Assembly: GCF_004339525.1 (NCBI RefSeq)
Contig: NZ_SMGE01000001.1
Location: 6,200,001 to 6,264,000 of the forward strand
DNA from: Flavobacterium sp. 90
Lineage (GTDB): Bacteria; Bacteroidota; Bacteroidia; Flavobacteriales; Flavobacteriaceae
Reading direction: 5' to 3'
DNA length: 64,000 nt
Shown here one piece after another: positions 9,201-17,231 of the stretch (position 1 is the first letter of the stretch; each line of letters starts with the position of its first letter). The translations under genes were made by a program, and so were the position numbers. The notes under the pieces are model-generated. The model had not been told where the DNA came from, made no database searches, and was given only the letters and a program-made list of their open reading frames with translations.

Positions 9201-9520
9201 AGGTTTTGTTTTTTAGACTTCTTAGATTTTTAGATTGTTAGACATCTTAGATTTCTGGACTATTTAGATTATTTTCTTTAAGCCGTATTTCTTTGAATTT
9301 GTTCTCTAATTTGTTCTAATGTTGTCGTTTATACAGTTGTGTTTCTAGCCCCCGATAGTCCCGAAGTCTCGGGAGAAATCCTTTTATTTTTTTCCTTTAA
9401 AAAAATAAAAGATTACTTCACTTAATTCTCATTTTAATCGGAGTTCAGGGAACTCCGTTTGGAACGAATAGCGGGAAATAGCTCCTAATCCTTCGACTTC
9501 GCTCAGGACAAAGATTAATA
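9201..9520. other. 320-bp gap between argE and argH made of repeat debris
   Basis: No gene is seen. From the argH side it holds a degenerate TTAGATTTTTAGATTG-type simple repeat (9205-9275), then a copy of the AGCCC...AGCTCC element (9345-9485) that contains two small palindromes, then CTTCGACTTCGCTCAGGAC, which has the look of a dispersed repeat (9491-9509). Any argE-argH transcript would have to cross it. Confidence 0.6.
9345..9485 (+). repeat. AGCCC...AGCTCC element, copy interrupted by two palindromes
   Basis: Begins CTAGCCCCCGATAG, passes AAATCCTTTT and AAAAGATT, and ends GCGGGAAATAGCTCC. These blocks occur in the same order in the copy at 40976-41058. Here TCCCGA-AGTC-TCGGGA (9359-9374) and CGGAGTTC-AGG-GAACTCCG (9439-9457) replace inner parts, which looks like compensatory or inserted hairpins. 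Confidence 0.55.
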
Positions 9521-10591
9521 TTATAATTTAAAGAAATCAGTTAGTATTTTGATATACAAGTCGATTCCTTCTTCGATTTCGTTGATGAAAATAAATTCGT
9601 CTGCTGAATGTGAACGCAAAGTTTCGCCTGGTCCAAGTTTTAAAGACTGACAACTCAAAACAGATTGATCTGAAAGTGTTGGCGAACCATAAGTTGTTCT
9701 TCCTAAAGCGATTCCGGCTTGTACTAAACCATGTTCAACCGGAATTGACGATGCATTTAAATGCATGGATCTTGGTGTTACTTCGGCATTTACGTTTGCT
9801 TTTACAACTTCTAAAATCTCAGTATTTGAATAACGATCTGTTACACGAATATCGACAACCAAATCGCATTCTGATGGCACCACATTATGCTGTTTTCCTG
9901 CATTGATTTGCGTTACGGTCATTTTTACAGGACCTAAAACATCAGAGATTTTGTCGAATTTATAGTTTTTAAACCATTCCATTACCGGAATTGATTTGTA
10001 AATTGAATTATCATCATTTTGATGTGCGGCATGGCTTGCAGTTCCTTTTACTTTTACGTCAAGAACTAAAAGGCCTTTTTCTGCAACAGCCAGTTGCATT
10101 AAAGTAGGCTCGCCCACAATCGCGCAATCTAACTCTGGCAAATGTTGTAAAACACTATTTAAACCGTTTTTTCCGCTGCTTTCTTCTTCTGCTGAAGCTA
10201 CAATTACAATGTTATGAGATAAATTTTGGTTCTCATAAAAATGCACAAAAGTCGCCAATAAAGAAACCAGACATCCTCCGGCGTCATTACTTCCTAAACC
10301 GAATAATTTGCCGTCTTTTTCAATAGCTTTAAACGGATCGTTTGTGTACGCTTGATTTGGTTTTACGGTATCGTGATGTGAATTCAGTAAAAGTGTCGGT
10401 TTATTTTCGTCGAAATATTTATTGAAAGCCCACACATTATTATTTTCTCTTTTAAAAGGAATTTCGTTTTGATTGAACCAATTTTCTATTAAAAGTGCTG
10501 TTTGATCTTCTTCGCTTGAAAATGAAGGGGTTTCAATCAGGCTTTTTAATAATGCTATGGCTTCTTTGGTAAGCGTTTCTATTTTCTTCAT
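9521..10591 (-). CDS. argE: N-acetyl/N-succinyl-ornithine deacylase, M20 family
   Basis: 356 residues, M20 metallopeptidase fold. It removes the acyl group from N-acylornithine or N-acylcitrulline. Metal ligands and catalytic residues visible: H72-x-D74 in NSHHDTV, D103 in GSNDAGG, EEE at 135-137 and E161 in GEPT. In Bacteroidota with the carbamoyltransferase encoded at 11731-12678, citrulline is made in the acylated form, so this enzyme would act on N-acylcitrulline (family knowledge plus context). Whether the acyl group is acetyl or succinyl cannot be read from the sequence. It lies between argB and argH in the cluster. Confidence 0.88.
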   Translation of the reverse strand: MKKIETLTKEAIALLKSLIETPSFSSEEDQTALLIENWFNQNEIPFKRENNNVWAFNKYFDENKPTLLLNSHHDTVKPNQAYTNDPFKAIEKDGKLFGLGSNDAGGCLVSLLATFVHFYENQNLSHNIVIVASAEEESSGKNGLNSVLQHLPELDCAIVGEPTLMQLAVAEKGLLVLDVKVKGTASHAAHQNDDNSIYKSIPVMEWFKNYKFDKISDVLGPVKMTVTQINAGKQHNVVPSECDLVVDIRVTDRYSNTEILEVVKANVNAEVTPRSMHLNASSIPVEHGLVQAGIALGRTTYGSPTLSDQSVLSCQSLKLGPGETLRSHSADEFIFINEIEEGIDLYIKILTDFFKL

Positions 10592-10615
10592 AGTTGTGTA
10601 GGTTCTCTGCCGTGA

Positions 10616-10633
10616 TCCCGATAGCTATCGGGA
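10616..10633. repeat. Perfect 18-nt palindrome between argB and argE
   Basis: TCCCGATAGCTATCGGGA is a perfect palindrome, bordered by GTGA and CAAAGTCAC. It resembles the short GC-rich palindromes found inside other repeats of this window (9359-9374). Confidence 0.6.
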
Positions 10634-10863
10634 CAAAGTCACAAAGTTTTTTGATTAAATCTGTGACGATTTTAATTTGCGCAAATTTCTTAAATTAAAA
10701 TTTAAAAGTACTGCGCAGTTCTGTTTTTTTGCCACTAATTGCACGAATTTTCACAAATTATCTTTTTGTTAAAGATTTAAAATCAAAATAAACTTTTTAA
10801 TGTACGACTAAAATTATTTTCTCTTTTAAAAGAAAAAATTAGAGTCAATTCGCGCAACATCTT

Positions 10864-11637
10864 TTATAATGTAATAGTTGTATGTAAAACGTCTGGATTT
10901 TGAAGCATCTTATGATGTCCAATTTTAATTTTCTGAACCCCTCTTGATAAACTATTGAAACAGTTATCCAGTTTTGGAATCATTCCGGAATGGATTACTT
11001 TTTCTTCTTTTAGTTTATTGTATAATTCTTCGTTAATTTCTGTTATTACAGATGAATCATCTTCTGAATCTTGCAAAACTCCTTGTTTTTCAAAACAATA
11101 TGTCAATGTAACATCAAAAACTTCAGACAATGCGATAGATAATTCGCTTGCAATAGTATCAGCATTTGTGTTTAATAATTGTCCGTTTTTATCATGTGTG
11201 ATGGCGCAGAAAACAGGAACAATTCCTGTTTCTAATAATGTCGTTAGTAATTTGGTATTAACCTGTTTTACGTCACCTACAAATCCGTAATCGATTGTTG
11301 GATGATTTCGTTTTACTGACTGAATTAAATTTCCGTCAGCTCCAGAAAAACCAATTGCGTTATTATCTTTAGCTTGCAATTGCGCCACAATATGCTTGTT
11401 GATTTGTCCGGCGTAAATCATCACGACAACATCAAGCATCGGCGCGTCTGTTATTCGACGTCCGTCGATCATTTGCGGAACCAAACCAATACTTTGAGCC
11501 ATTTTTGTGGCCGATTTTCCTCCGCCGTGAACTAAAACTTTATGTCCTTCGATTTTCGAAAAATCAGTTAAGAATTGTTCTAACTCGGCTGGATTGTCGA
11601 TGATGTTTCCACCAATTTTTATTACTTTAACTTCCAT
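10864..11637 (-). CDS. argB: Acetylglutamate (or succinylglutamate) kinase
   Basis: 257 residues, amino-acid-kinase fold. It phosphorylates the gamma-carboxylate of N-acylglutamate. The phosphate-binding loops KIGGNIID (7-14) and VHGGGKSA (37-44) and the C-terminal GMIPKLDNC segment, which contacts nucleotide in this family, are present. It lacks the long N-terminal helix of arginine-inhibited hexameric kinases, so strong feedback inhibition at this step is not expected (inference). It lies between argF' and argE, 93 bp after argF', with an imperfect inverted repeat in the gap. Confidence 0.93.
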   Translation of the reverse strand: MEVKVIKIGGNIIDNPAELEQFLTDFSKIEGHKVLVHGGGKSATKMAQSIGLVPQMIDGRRITDAPMLDVVVMIYAGQINKHIVAQLQAKDNNAIGFSGADGNLIQSVKRNHPTIDYGFVGDVKQVNTKLLTTLLETGIVPVFCAITHDKNGQLLNTNADTIASELSIALSEVFDVTLTYCFEKQGVLQDSEDDSSVITEINEELYNKLKEEKVIHSGMIPKLDNCFNSLSRGVQKIKIGHHKMLQNPDVLHTTITL

Positions 11638-11638
11638 G

Positions 11639-11723
11639 AGGTTCTAAGTTACTAAGGTTCTAAGGGACTAAGATTTTATTCAATAGTTTCTTAGCATCTT
11701 AGAAACTTAGAACCTTAGTACCT
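11639..11723. repeat. Imperfect 26-nt inverted repeat of TTCTAAG units
   Basis: The left arm (11639-11664) is built from GGTTCTAAG and TTACTAAG units; the right arm (11698-11723) carries CTTAGAAACTTAGAACC. The arms can pair with a few mismatches. It occupies nearly the whole argF'-argB gap and belongs to the same simple-sequence style as 20511-20680. Confidence 0.6.
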
Positions 11724-11730
11724 CAAAAAA

Positions 11731-12678
11731 TTACATTTTTTTCAAAATCTTTTGCAAAACTAATTGTGCCGAATACGTTCTGTTATTCGCTTGCTGAATT
11801 ACGATTGAATTTTCGCTGTCAATCACTTCATCGCTTACAATTACGTTACGACGAACGGGAAGACAGTGCATGAATTTTCCGTTATTGGTTAGCGCCATTT
11901 TTTCGGCTGTAACAGTCCAATTTGGATCTATGTTAGTTACTTTTCCGTAATCATTGAAATTACTCCAGTTTTTTACGTAAACGAAATCGGCATTTTCGAA
12001 AGCTTTATTTTGATCGTATTCGATTTTGCAATCTTTCGTGATTTCAGAACTTAGTTCGTAACCTTCCGGATGTGTGATTACAAAATCCATATCTTTTTGC
12101 ATTTGCATCATTTCTACGAATGAATTTGCAACGGCTTGTGGTAAAGCTTTTGGATGCGGCGCCCAAGACAAAACTACTTTTGGTTTGTGTTTTGTTTTGT
12201 ATTCTTCCATTGTAATCGCGTCCGCCAAAGATTGCATTGGGTGACGAACAGCGCTTTCCATATTTACGATTGGCACTGTTGCGTGTTTTAAAAATCCCGA
12301 AATAACAGTTTCTTGATAATCTTTTTCCTTGTCTACTAAACCTGCGAAAGCACGAATGGCAATAATATCACAATATTGAGACACTACTTCTGCTGCTTCT
12401 TTAATGTGTTCTGAAGCACCAGAATTCATAACTGCTCCATCTTCGAATTCTAATGTCCATCCTTCGTTAGTGAAATTCATCACCATAACATTCATTCCTA
12501 AGTTTATCGCGGCTTTTTGAGTACTCAAACGCGTTCTTAAACTCGGATTGAAAAATAGCATTCCTAAGGTTTTGTTTTTTCCTAAGGCTTGATTTTTAAG
12601 CGGGTTCTTTTTGATTTTTAATGCGCTTTTTACCCATTTTGATAATGAGTCTATATCTTTTATTGAAATATAATTCAT
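11731..12678 (-). CDS. argF': N-acylornithine carbamoyltransferase (SOTCase/AOTCase type)
   Basis: 315 residues, closely following the N-succinylornithine carbamoyltransferase of Bacteroides fragilis as I remember it. It transfers carbamoyl phosphate to N-acylornithine, giving N-acylcitrulline. The carbamoyl-phosphate motif FNPSLRTRLSTQ (43-54) and HCLPVRRN are conserved. In the loop GAVMNSGASEH (81-91) residue 89 is serine. By my alignment this is the position that is Pro90 in the B. fragilis enzyme (succinyl) and Glu92 in Xanthomonas (acetyl), so acyl specificity is open. It sits upstream of argB. The assignment to the acylornithine class is firm; ordinary ArgF would lack these features. 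Confidence 0.92.
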   Translation of the reverse strand: MNYISIKDIDSLSKWVKSALKIKKNPLKNQALGKNKTLGMLFFNPSLRTRLSTQKAAINLGMNVMVMNFTNEGWTLEFEDGAVMNSGASEHIKEAAEVVSQYCDIIAIRAFAGLVDKEKDYQETVISGFLKHATVPIVNMESAVRHPMQSLADAITMEEYKTKHKPKVVLSWAPHPKALPQAVANSFVEMMQMQKDMDFVITHPEGYELSSEITKDCKIEYDQNKAFENADFVYVKNWSNFNDYGKVTNIDPNWTVTAEKMALTNNGKFMHCLPVRRNVIVSDEVIDSENSIVIQQANNRTYSAQLVLQKILKKM

Positions 12679-12717
12679 GTCTTTTTGTTTTTTTCTTATT
12701 TAACTATCTAAAAATTT

Positions 12718-12758
12718 GACGCGGATTTTACTGATTCGCTTTGCGAAGACGCGGATTT
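12718..12758. repeat. Left arm of a 41-nt inverted repeat framing the GxxExxY gene
   Basis: Contains GACGCGGATTTTACTGAT and CGCTTTGCGAAGACGCGG. Reverse-complemented, it matches 13218-13258 at 35 of 41 positions, with an inner block of 20 identical bases. It lies 11 bp past the stop of the enclosed gene. Confidence 0.8.
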
Positions 12759-12769
12759 GTACGGATTTT

Positions 12770-13159
12770 TTATATTCTTAACTTTCTAGTGTTTTCGAAT
12801 ATTTTCCGTTTGAATTCTGGCTTTGTTCCAAAATTCAAAAGTAAACCTACTTCGCAATTTGTTCCTTTTAAATAATTCAAAATTTGATTTTCAAATTCTA
12901 CTATTATACAATTAGCTGCTTTTAATTCTAATATGATTAAATCTTCCACAATTAAATCCGCATAATATTCTCCAACTTCACTTCCTTTATAATATACTTT
13001 AATCTTCTTTTGTGCTTCAACTTTAAGACCTTTATTTTTAAGTTCTAAATACAACGAATTTTGATAAACTCTTTCTAAAAATCCATGCCCTAATTCATTA
13101 TATACTTCATAAAAAGTTTTAATAATGATATCTGTCAAATCTTGATGTAATAATTTCAT
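12770..13159 (-). CDS. GxxExxY protein (PD-(D/E)XK-like)
   Basis: 129 residues. The family name motif is present as G26-F-L-E29-R-V-Y32. A nuclease-like signature follows: D68 (YYADLIV) and E78-L-K80 (IILELKA), spaced as in PD-(D/E)XK enzymes. Members are abundant and multicopy in Bacteroidota and environmental genomes, and their role is unknown to me. Here the gene is framed by 41-nt inverted repeats (12718-12758 and 13218-13258) and interrupts the spacing between proB and argF'. It has its own 11-bp and 58-bp flanks and no link to arginine synthesis. The cassette organisation suggests mobility, but no activity has been shown. Confidence 0.85.
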   Translation of the reverse strand: MKLLHQDLTDIIIKTFYEVYNELGHGFLERVYQNSLYLELKNKGLKVEAQKKIKVYYKGSEVGEYYADLIVEDLIILELKAANCIIVEFENQILNYLKGTNCEVGLLLNFGTKPEFKRKIFENTRKLRI

Positions 13160-13217
13160 TTTTAATTTTGAATGAAATATACTACATTAAAATCAAAGCC
13201 AAATATAAAATCCGTTT

Positions 13218-13258
13218 AAATCAGCGTCTTCGCAAAGCGAATCCGTTTCATCCGCGTT
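13218..13258. repeat. Right arm of the inverted repeat framing the GxxExxY gene
   Basis: Contains CGTCTTCGCAAAGCGAATC and TCATCCGCGTT; pairs with 12718-12758. Its outer end is 5 bp from the proB stop codon. Confidence 0.8.
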
Positions 13259-13263
13259 CAATA

Positions 13264-14022
13264 TCACACAATTCGAGTAAAAGGAATTTCGCCTTCTAAT
13301 GCTTTTAAAATAAAATTATCATTTAAGCCGTTGACGATCCAGGTTTCGATGTTGGCGGCTTTTGCGATTCCGGCAGCTTCAATTTTTGATTGCATTCCGC
13401 CTGTTCCGTGTGATGATTTTGATTCTCCTATTTCTTTTTCTAAGACTTTTAAATCATTTACTAATTGAATCGTTTCAGGATTTTCATCATGAATAGAATC
13501 TTTCGTGTAAATTCCGTTTGTATTAGTGGCAATAATCAGAATATCAACATTTAAAAGAACCGCTGTCAATGCCGCTAATTTATCGTTATCTCCAAACCTG
13601 ATTTCATCAGTGGCAACAGTATCATTTTCATTAATAATCGGAATGTAATTGTTCTCGACCAAAACGTTTATGGTATTGACAATATTTACTTTTGACTGAT
13701 CTTTTTCAAAATCTGAATAAGACAATAAACATTGCGATGTCAATAATCCTAAATCGCTGAAATTCTCATGGAAAATCCGCATTAAATGTGGCTGTCCAAT
13801 TGAGGCTAAAGCTTGCTTTAATGCAATTTCTTTTCCTTTACTTTCAAGTTTTACAAATTGTTTGGCGGCTGCAATGGCTCCGGAACTCACGATTACAAAT
13901 TCGTAATCTTTGTTAAGAGCGGCAATTTGCATGCCTATATCTTCGATCTTTCCCCGCGAAATATGATTGGTTTCTTTGGTTAAAGTATTACTTCCTATTT
14001 TTAATAAAATCCTTTTTTTCAT
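13264..14022 (-). CDS. proB: Glutamate 5-kinase without PUA domain
   Basis: 252 residues from the ATG at 14022 (MKKRILLKIGSNTLTKE). A GTG 18 nt upstream is in frame, but it lies in GTGGCAAAAAC, part of a dispersed TTCGTGGCAAA repeat, so the ATG is preferred. The enzyme phosphorylates glutamate in the first step of proline synthesis. The amino-acid-kinase motifs IKIGS-type loop, VSSGAI, INENDTVATDEIRFGDND and GTGGMQSKIEAA are all present. The C-terminal PUA domain of E. coli ProB (367 residues) is absent, as in many Bacteroidota. It follows proA in the arginine cluster. Confidence 0.93.
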   Translation of the reverse strand: MKKRILLKIGSNTLTKETNHISRGKIEDIGMQIAALNKDYEFVIVSSGAIAAAKQFVKLESKGKEIALKQALASIGQPHLMRIFHENFSDLGLLTSQCLLSYSDFEKDQSKVNIVNTINVLVENNYIPIINENDTVATDEIRFGDNDKLAALTAVLLNVDILIIATNTNGIYTKDSIHDENPETIQLVNDLKVLEKEIGESKSSHGTGGMQSKIEAAGIAKAANIETWIVNGLNDNFILKALEGEIPFTRIV

Positions 14023-14035
14023 TGTTGTTGTTTTT

Positions 14036-14210
14036 GCCACGAAGGCTCAAATGCACTAAGTTTTTATATTGTAAGCGTTTTTTACCGCAAAGTTCGCAAG
14101 GTTTTTACATTGTTCGTGTTTACAAACGCTAATAAGTTCGCAAAGCTTTGTCTTTATATAAATCCAGTAATCTAAAATTCTAAGAAGTCTAACAATCTAA
14201 GAAAGTCTAA
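14036..14210. repeat. Repeat-rich gap between proA and proB
   Basis: Contains GCCACGAAGGCTCAAATGCAC, ACCGCAAAGTTCGCAAGG, AAGCGTTT with a facing AAACGCT, and a TCTAAGAAGTCTAACAATC simple repeat next to the proA stop. These are decayed pieces of the same intergenic repeat style seen at 9201-9275 and 54111-54215. No gene is seen. Confidence 0.5.
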
Positions 14211-15404
14211 CTATCTAATTTGTCCTTCTCCGTAAACGTACCATTTGTTTGTTACCAAATGCTGTAAACCAATTGGTCCTCTTTGATGTAATTTATCTGT
14301 GCTTATCGCTAATTCTCCGCCTAATCCAAATTGCCCTCCGTCTGTGAAACGGGTTGAAGCATTTTGATAAACTGCGGCTGTATCAACGGCATCCATAAAT
14401 TCTTGAGCTGCTTTGTCGTCTCTGGTAATAATTACCGCCGAATGTCCGCCACAATATTTATTGATTTTATCAATTGCATTTTCTTCAGAATCAATGGTTC
14501 CGATTACGATTTTATAATCCAGAAACTCTTCATACCAGATATCTTCGTTTTGAAGTGTTTCTGTATCTTCAAAACTCTCTAAAGTTTTATCAACGATTAC
14601 TTCTACATTAGATTCTTTTAAAGTTTCGATCAAAATAGCTGTAAAACCCTCAAAATTGGGTAATTTAGAATCTATTAAAACTTTATCAACTGCATTACAA
14701 GCCGAAATTTTAGAGGTTTTGGCATTCAAAATTATTTTTAAAGCCAAATCTGTATCTGCATCTTTATGAACATAAACAAAATTGTTTCCGCGTCCGCTTA
14801 CAATTACCGGACAAGTTGCGTGGGCTTTTACAAACTCGATTAATTTTTCTCCTCCTCTTGGAACAATTAAATCTACTTTTTGAGTTGGTTTTTCTAAGAA
14901 AGCCTGAGTTTCTGTTCGATTATAATTCAAATATTCAACCCAATCTTTTGAAACTCCGTTTTCTTCTAAAGCTTTATGCCATAAATCAACAATTTTTAAG
15001 TTTGATTTTAAAGCTTCTTTTCCTCCTTTTAATAAAATCTTATTTCCGGATTTAAAGGCAATTCCTCCCGCTTCAATTGTAACATCTGGGCGAGATTCAT
15101 AAATGATTAAAATCGTACCAAAAGCTGCCGTTTTATTAATGACTTTTATTCCATTATCATGAACAAAATGAAAACGTTCTACTCCAACCGGATCTTCCTG
15201 AGAAGCTAGTTGATTTAAAGATAAAATCATCTCGTCGACTTTTTTATCATCTACTTTCAAGCGTTCTTCCATCGCTAAATCTGAGCCGTCGTAATCTGCA
15301 AGATCTTCCTGATTAGTCAAGATAATCTGACTCCGCTCCTGCTCGACCAGCTTTGCCATAGCGCGCAAAACCAGATTGCGTTTTTCAATTGATAATGGAT
15401 TCAT
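14211..15404 (-). CDS. proA: Gamma-glutamyl phosphate reductase
   Basis: 397 residues, aldehyde-dehydrogenase fold. It reduces glutamyl 5-phosphate with NADPH to glutamate semialdehyde in proline synthesis. The catalytic cysteine is C236 in SKISACNAVDK, and the cofactor region SGRGNNFVYVHKDAD and the RFTDGGQFGLGGE block are conserved. It sits between argD and proB. ProB and ProA together compete with the acylglutamate pathway for glutamate, which may explain why proline and arginine genes share one cluster. Confidence 0.95.
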   Translation of the reverse strand: MNPLSIEKRNLVLRAMAKLVEQERSQIILTNQEDLADYDGSDLAMEERLKVDDKKVDEMILSLNQLASQEDPVGVERFHFVHDNGIKVINKTAAFGTILIIYESRPDVTIEAGGIAFKSGNKILLKGGKEALKSNLKIVDLWHKALEENGVSKDWVEYLNYNRTETQAFLEKPTQKVDLIVPRGGEKLIEFVKAHATCPVIVSGRGNNFVYVHKDADTDLALKIILNAKTSKISACNAVDKVLIDSKLPNFEGFTAILIETLKESNVEVIVDKTLESFEDTETLQNEDIWYEEFLDYKIVIGTIDSEENAIDKINKYCGGHSAVIITRDDKAAQEFMDAVDTAAVYQNASTRFTDGGQFGLGGELAISTDKLHQRGPIGLQHLVTNKWYVYGEGQIR

Positions 15405-15464
15405 AATTTGTAGTTGGTTGGTTGTTTTTTTGGTTGTTTCTTTTTAATTGAAACTTATCTTATA

Positions 15465-15491
15465 CCTAACAGGTTTTGGAAACCTGTTAGG
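15465..15491. repeat. Perfect 12-bp hairpin between argD and proA
   Basis: CCTAACAGGTTT (15465-15476) pairs fully with AAACCTGTTAGG (15480-15491) around TGG. No T tract follows on either strand, so it is more likely a repeat or mRNA-stability hairpin than a terminator. It lies 10 bp after the argD stop. Confidence 0.75.
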
Positions 15492-15501
15492 ATAGTCAAA
15501 T

Positions 15502-16641
15502 TTAGTTTTGAAGTTCTTGTAAACTTTCTTTTAAAGCTACAATAAAAGTATCAATATCAGCTTTTTTCACTGTCAATGGCGGCAAAATTCTTAATAGATT
15601 TTTGTTGTTTGCACTTCCTGTAAAAATGTGTTTTTCGATGATTAGCTTTTTTCTTAAAGCTGCAACATCAAAATCAAATTCTACTCCAAGCATTAAACCT
15701 TTTCCTTTTACTTGTTTGATTCCGGAAACTTCTTTGATTTTTTCTAAGAAATATTCATAAACTTCGTTTACATTTTTTTGTAAATCTAGTTTTTCAATTA
15801 CGTCTAAAACTGCAATTCCTGCTGCACAAGATAAATGGCTTCCACCGAAAGTAGTTCCTAATAATCCGAAACTTGCTTCAAATTTTGGTGAAATTAAAAT
15901 CGCTCCAACCGGAAATCCATTCCCCATTCCTTTTGCAACTGAAATAATATCAGCGTTGATTCCGTGATGTTGAAACGCGAAGAATTTTCCGCTTCTTCCG
16001 TATCCTGATTGTACTTCGTCTAAAATTAAAACAACATCATGTTTTTTACATGCTTTTTCTAAAGCCTGAAAAAATTCTGTTGTTCCCTGATCTAAACCTC
16101 CAACTCCTTGAATTCCTTCGATAATTACTGCTGTAACATCTCCTTTAGCCAATTCAGCTTCAACTAATTCGATTTGGTTTAGAGGTAAAAAAGTAACTAC
16201 TTGTTGTGCATTAATTGGTGCTACAATTTTTTTGTTATCTGTAACAGCAACGGCTGCAGAAGTTCTTCCGTGGAAAGAATTATCAAAAGCTACAACTCTT
16301 GATTTTCCATTATGGAAAGAAGCTAATTTTAAGGCATTTTCATTGGCTTCAGCTCCTGAACTGCATAAAAACAGTTCGTAATCTTCTAAACCAGAAAGTT
16401 TTCCTAATTTCTGAGCCAATTCAACCTGCAACGGATTCTGAATAGCATTCGAATAAAATCCTAAATGATCTAATTGATTCTTTAGTTTTTCTACATAATC
16501 AGGTTGCGTATGGCCAATTGAGATTACACCGTGTCCGCTGTATAAATCTAAATATTCTACTCCTTTGTCGTCTATAATTGTACAATCAATTGCTTTAACT
16601 GGAGTAATATTGTATAATGGGTAAACGTTGAATAAGTTCAT
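15502..16641 (-). CDS. argD: Acylornithine aminotransferase
   Basis: 379 residues, class III PLP aminotransferase. It converts N-acylglutamate semialdehyde to N-acylornithine. The PLP lysine is K237 in SVAKGMGNGFP and the cofactor aspartate is D208 in LILDEVQSGYGRSG; CSSGAEANE (93-101) binds the cofactor phosphate. Ornithine aminotransferases (RocD) share this fold, but the position between argC and proA in a biosynthetic cluster favours ArgD. The neighbouring upstream gene (16685-17155) is unrelated. Confidence 0.92.
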   Translation of the reverse strand: MNLFNVYPLYNITPVKAIDCTIIDDKGVEYLDLYSGHGVISIGHTQPDYVEKLKNQLDHLGFYSNAIQNPLQVELAQKLGKLSGLEDYELFLCSSGAEANENALKLASFHNGKSRVVAFDNSFHGRTSAAVAVTDNKKIVAPINAQQVVTFLPLNQIELVEAELAKGDVTAVIIEGIQGVGGLDQGTTEFFQALEKACKKHDVVLILDEVQSGYGRSGKFFAFQHHGINADIISVAKGMGNGFPVGAILISPKFEASFGLLGTTFGGSHLSCAAGIAVLDVIEKLDLQKNVNEVYEYFLEKIKEVSGIKQVKGKGLMLGVEFDFDVAALRKKLIIEKHIFTGSANNKNLLRILPPLTVKKADIDTFIVALKESLQELQN

Positions 16642-16684
16642 GTTTTTTTGTTTATTTTTTAGGTTTCAAGTTTTGCATACAACA

Positions 16685-17155
16685 CTATTTTAACCAGTTT
16701 TTTAATTCATCAATTTTTTCTTTTGCCGATTTTAAATATTCCAAATAAATAGTTCCATAAACATCAAGTTCATTCGCTCTATTTTCTTCATTTAAAAGAG
16801 GAATCGCAAGTATTCTATGTTTCTCTGCAAATTCTAAATCAATAGAAATAGAATAAATAGATTCTCGTAAATAATCTTTCAAATTTAAAAGTAAATCTAG
16901 CTGTGTAATCATTTTAAAATTAGGAATTTCATTAATCGAAATGCCATTAAATTCCCTAATTTCTCCGTCCGGCAATATTATTTTATTTTTTTCTATTAAA
17001 AATGGAGTAATTAATTTATCAATTTTAAAGATTTCAACTTTTAATAAGTTGAGAGCTTTTCTCCGTTGAGAATATTCTTGATATTTTAAAGTTCCTATCG
17101 ATGATCCAAATCCAAGAACAACACCAAGTATTAATAAAATTATTTCATTTGTCAT
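16685..17155 (-). CDS. Unknown 156-residue protein with N-terminal membrane anchor
   Basis: Not recognised. One N-terminal hydrophobic segment (IILLILGVVLGFGSSIG, residues 5-21) is followed by a basic stretch (YQEYSQRRKALN) and a mostly helical, charged body ending LKSAKEKIDELKNWLK. It looks like a membrane-anchored protein with a cytoplasmic helical domain. Base composition is more AT-rich than the flanking arginine genes. It interrupts argC and argD with gaps of 76 and 43 bp, which suggests a later insertion into the cluster. Confidence 0.65.
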   Translation of the reverse strand: MTNEIILLILGVVLGFGSSIGTLKYQEYSQRRKALNLLKVEIFKIDKLITPFLIEKNKIILPDGEIREFNGISINEIPNFKMITQLDLLLNLKDYLRESIYSISIDLEFAEKHRILAIPLLNEENRANELDVYGTIYLEYLKSAKEKIDELKNWLK

Positions 17156-17231
17156 TTTTTTATTTTTATCAATTTTTAAATAATATATAGAACTAAAAAA
17201 ACTTGAAACTTGAAACTTTAAACAATTTTTC

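Noticed and set aside
15502..16641. Ornithine aminotransferase (catabolic RocD)
   Set aside because: The fold allows it, but all neighbours belong to arginine and proline synthesis.
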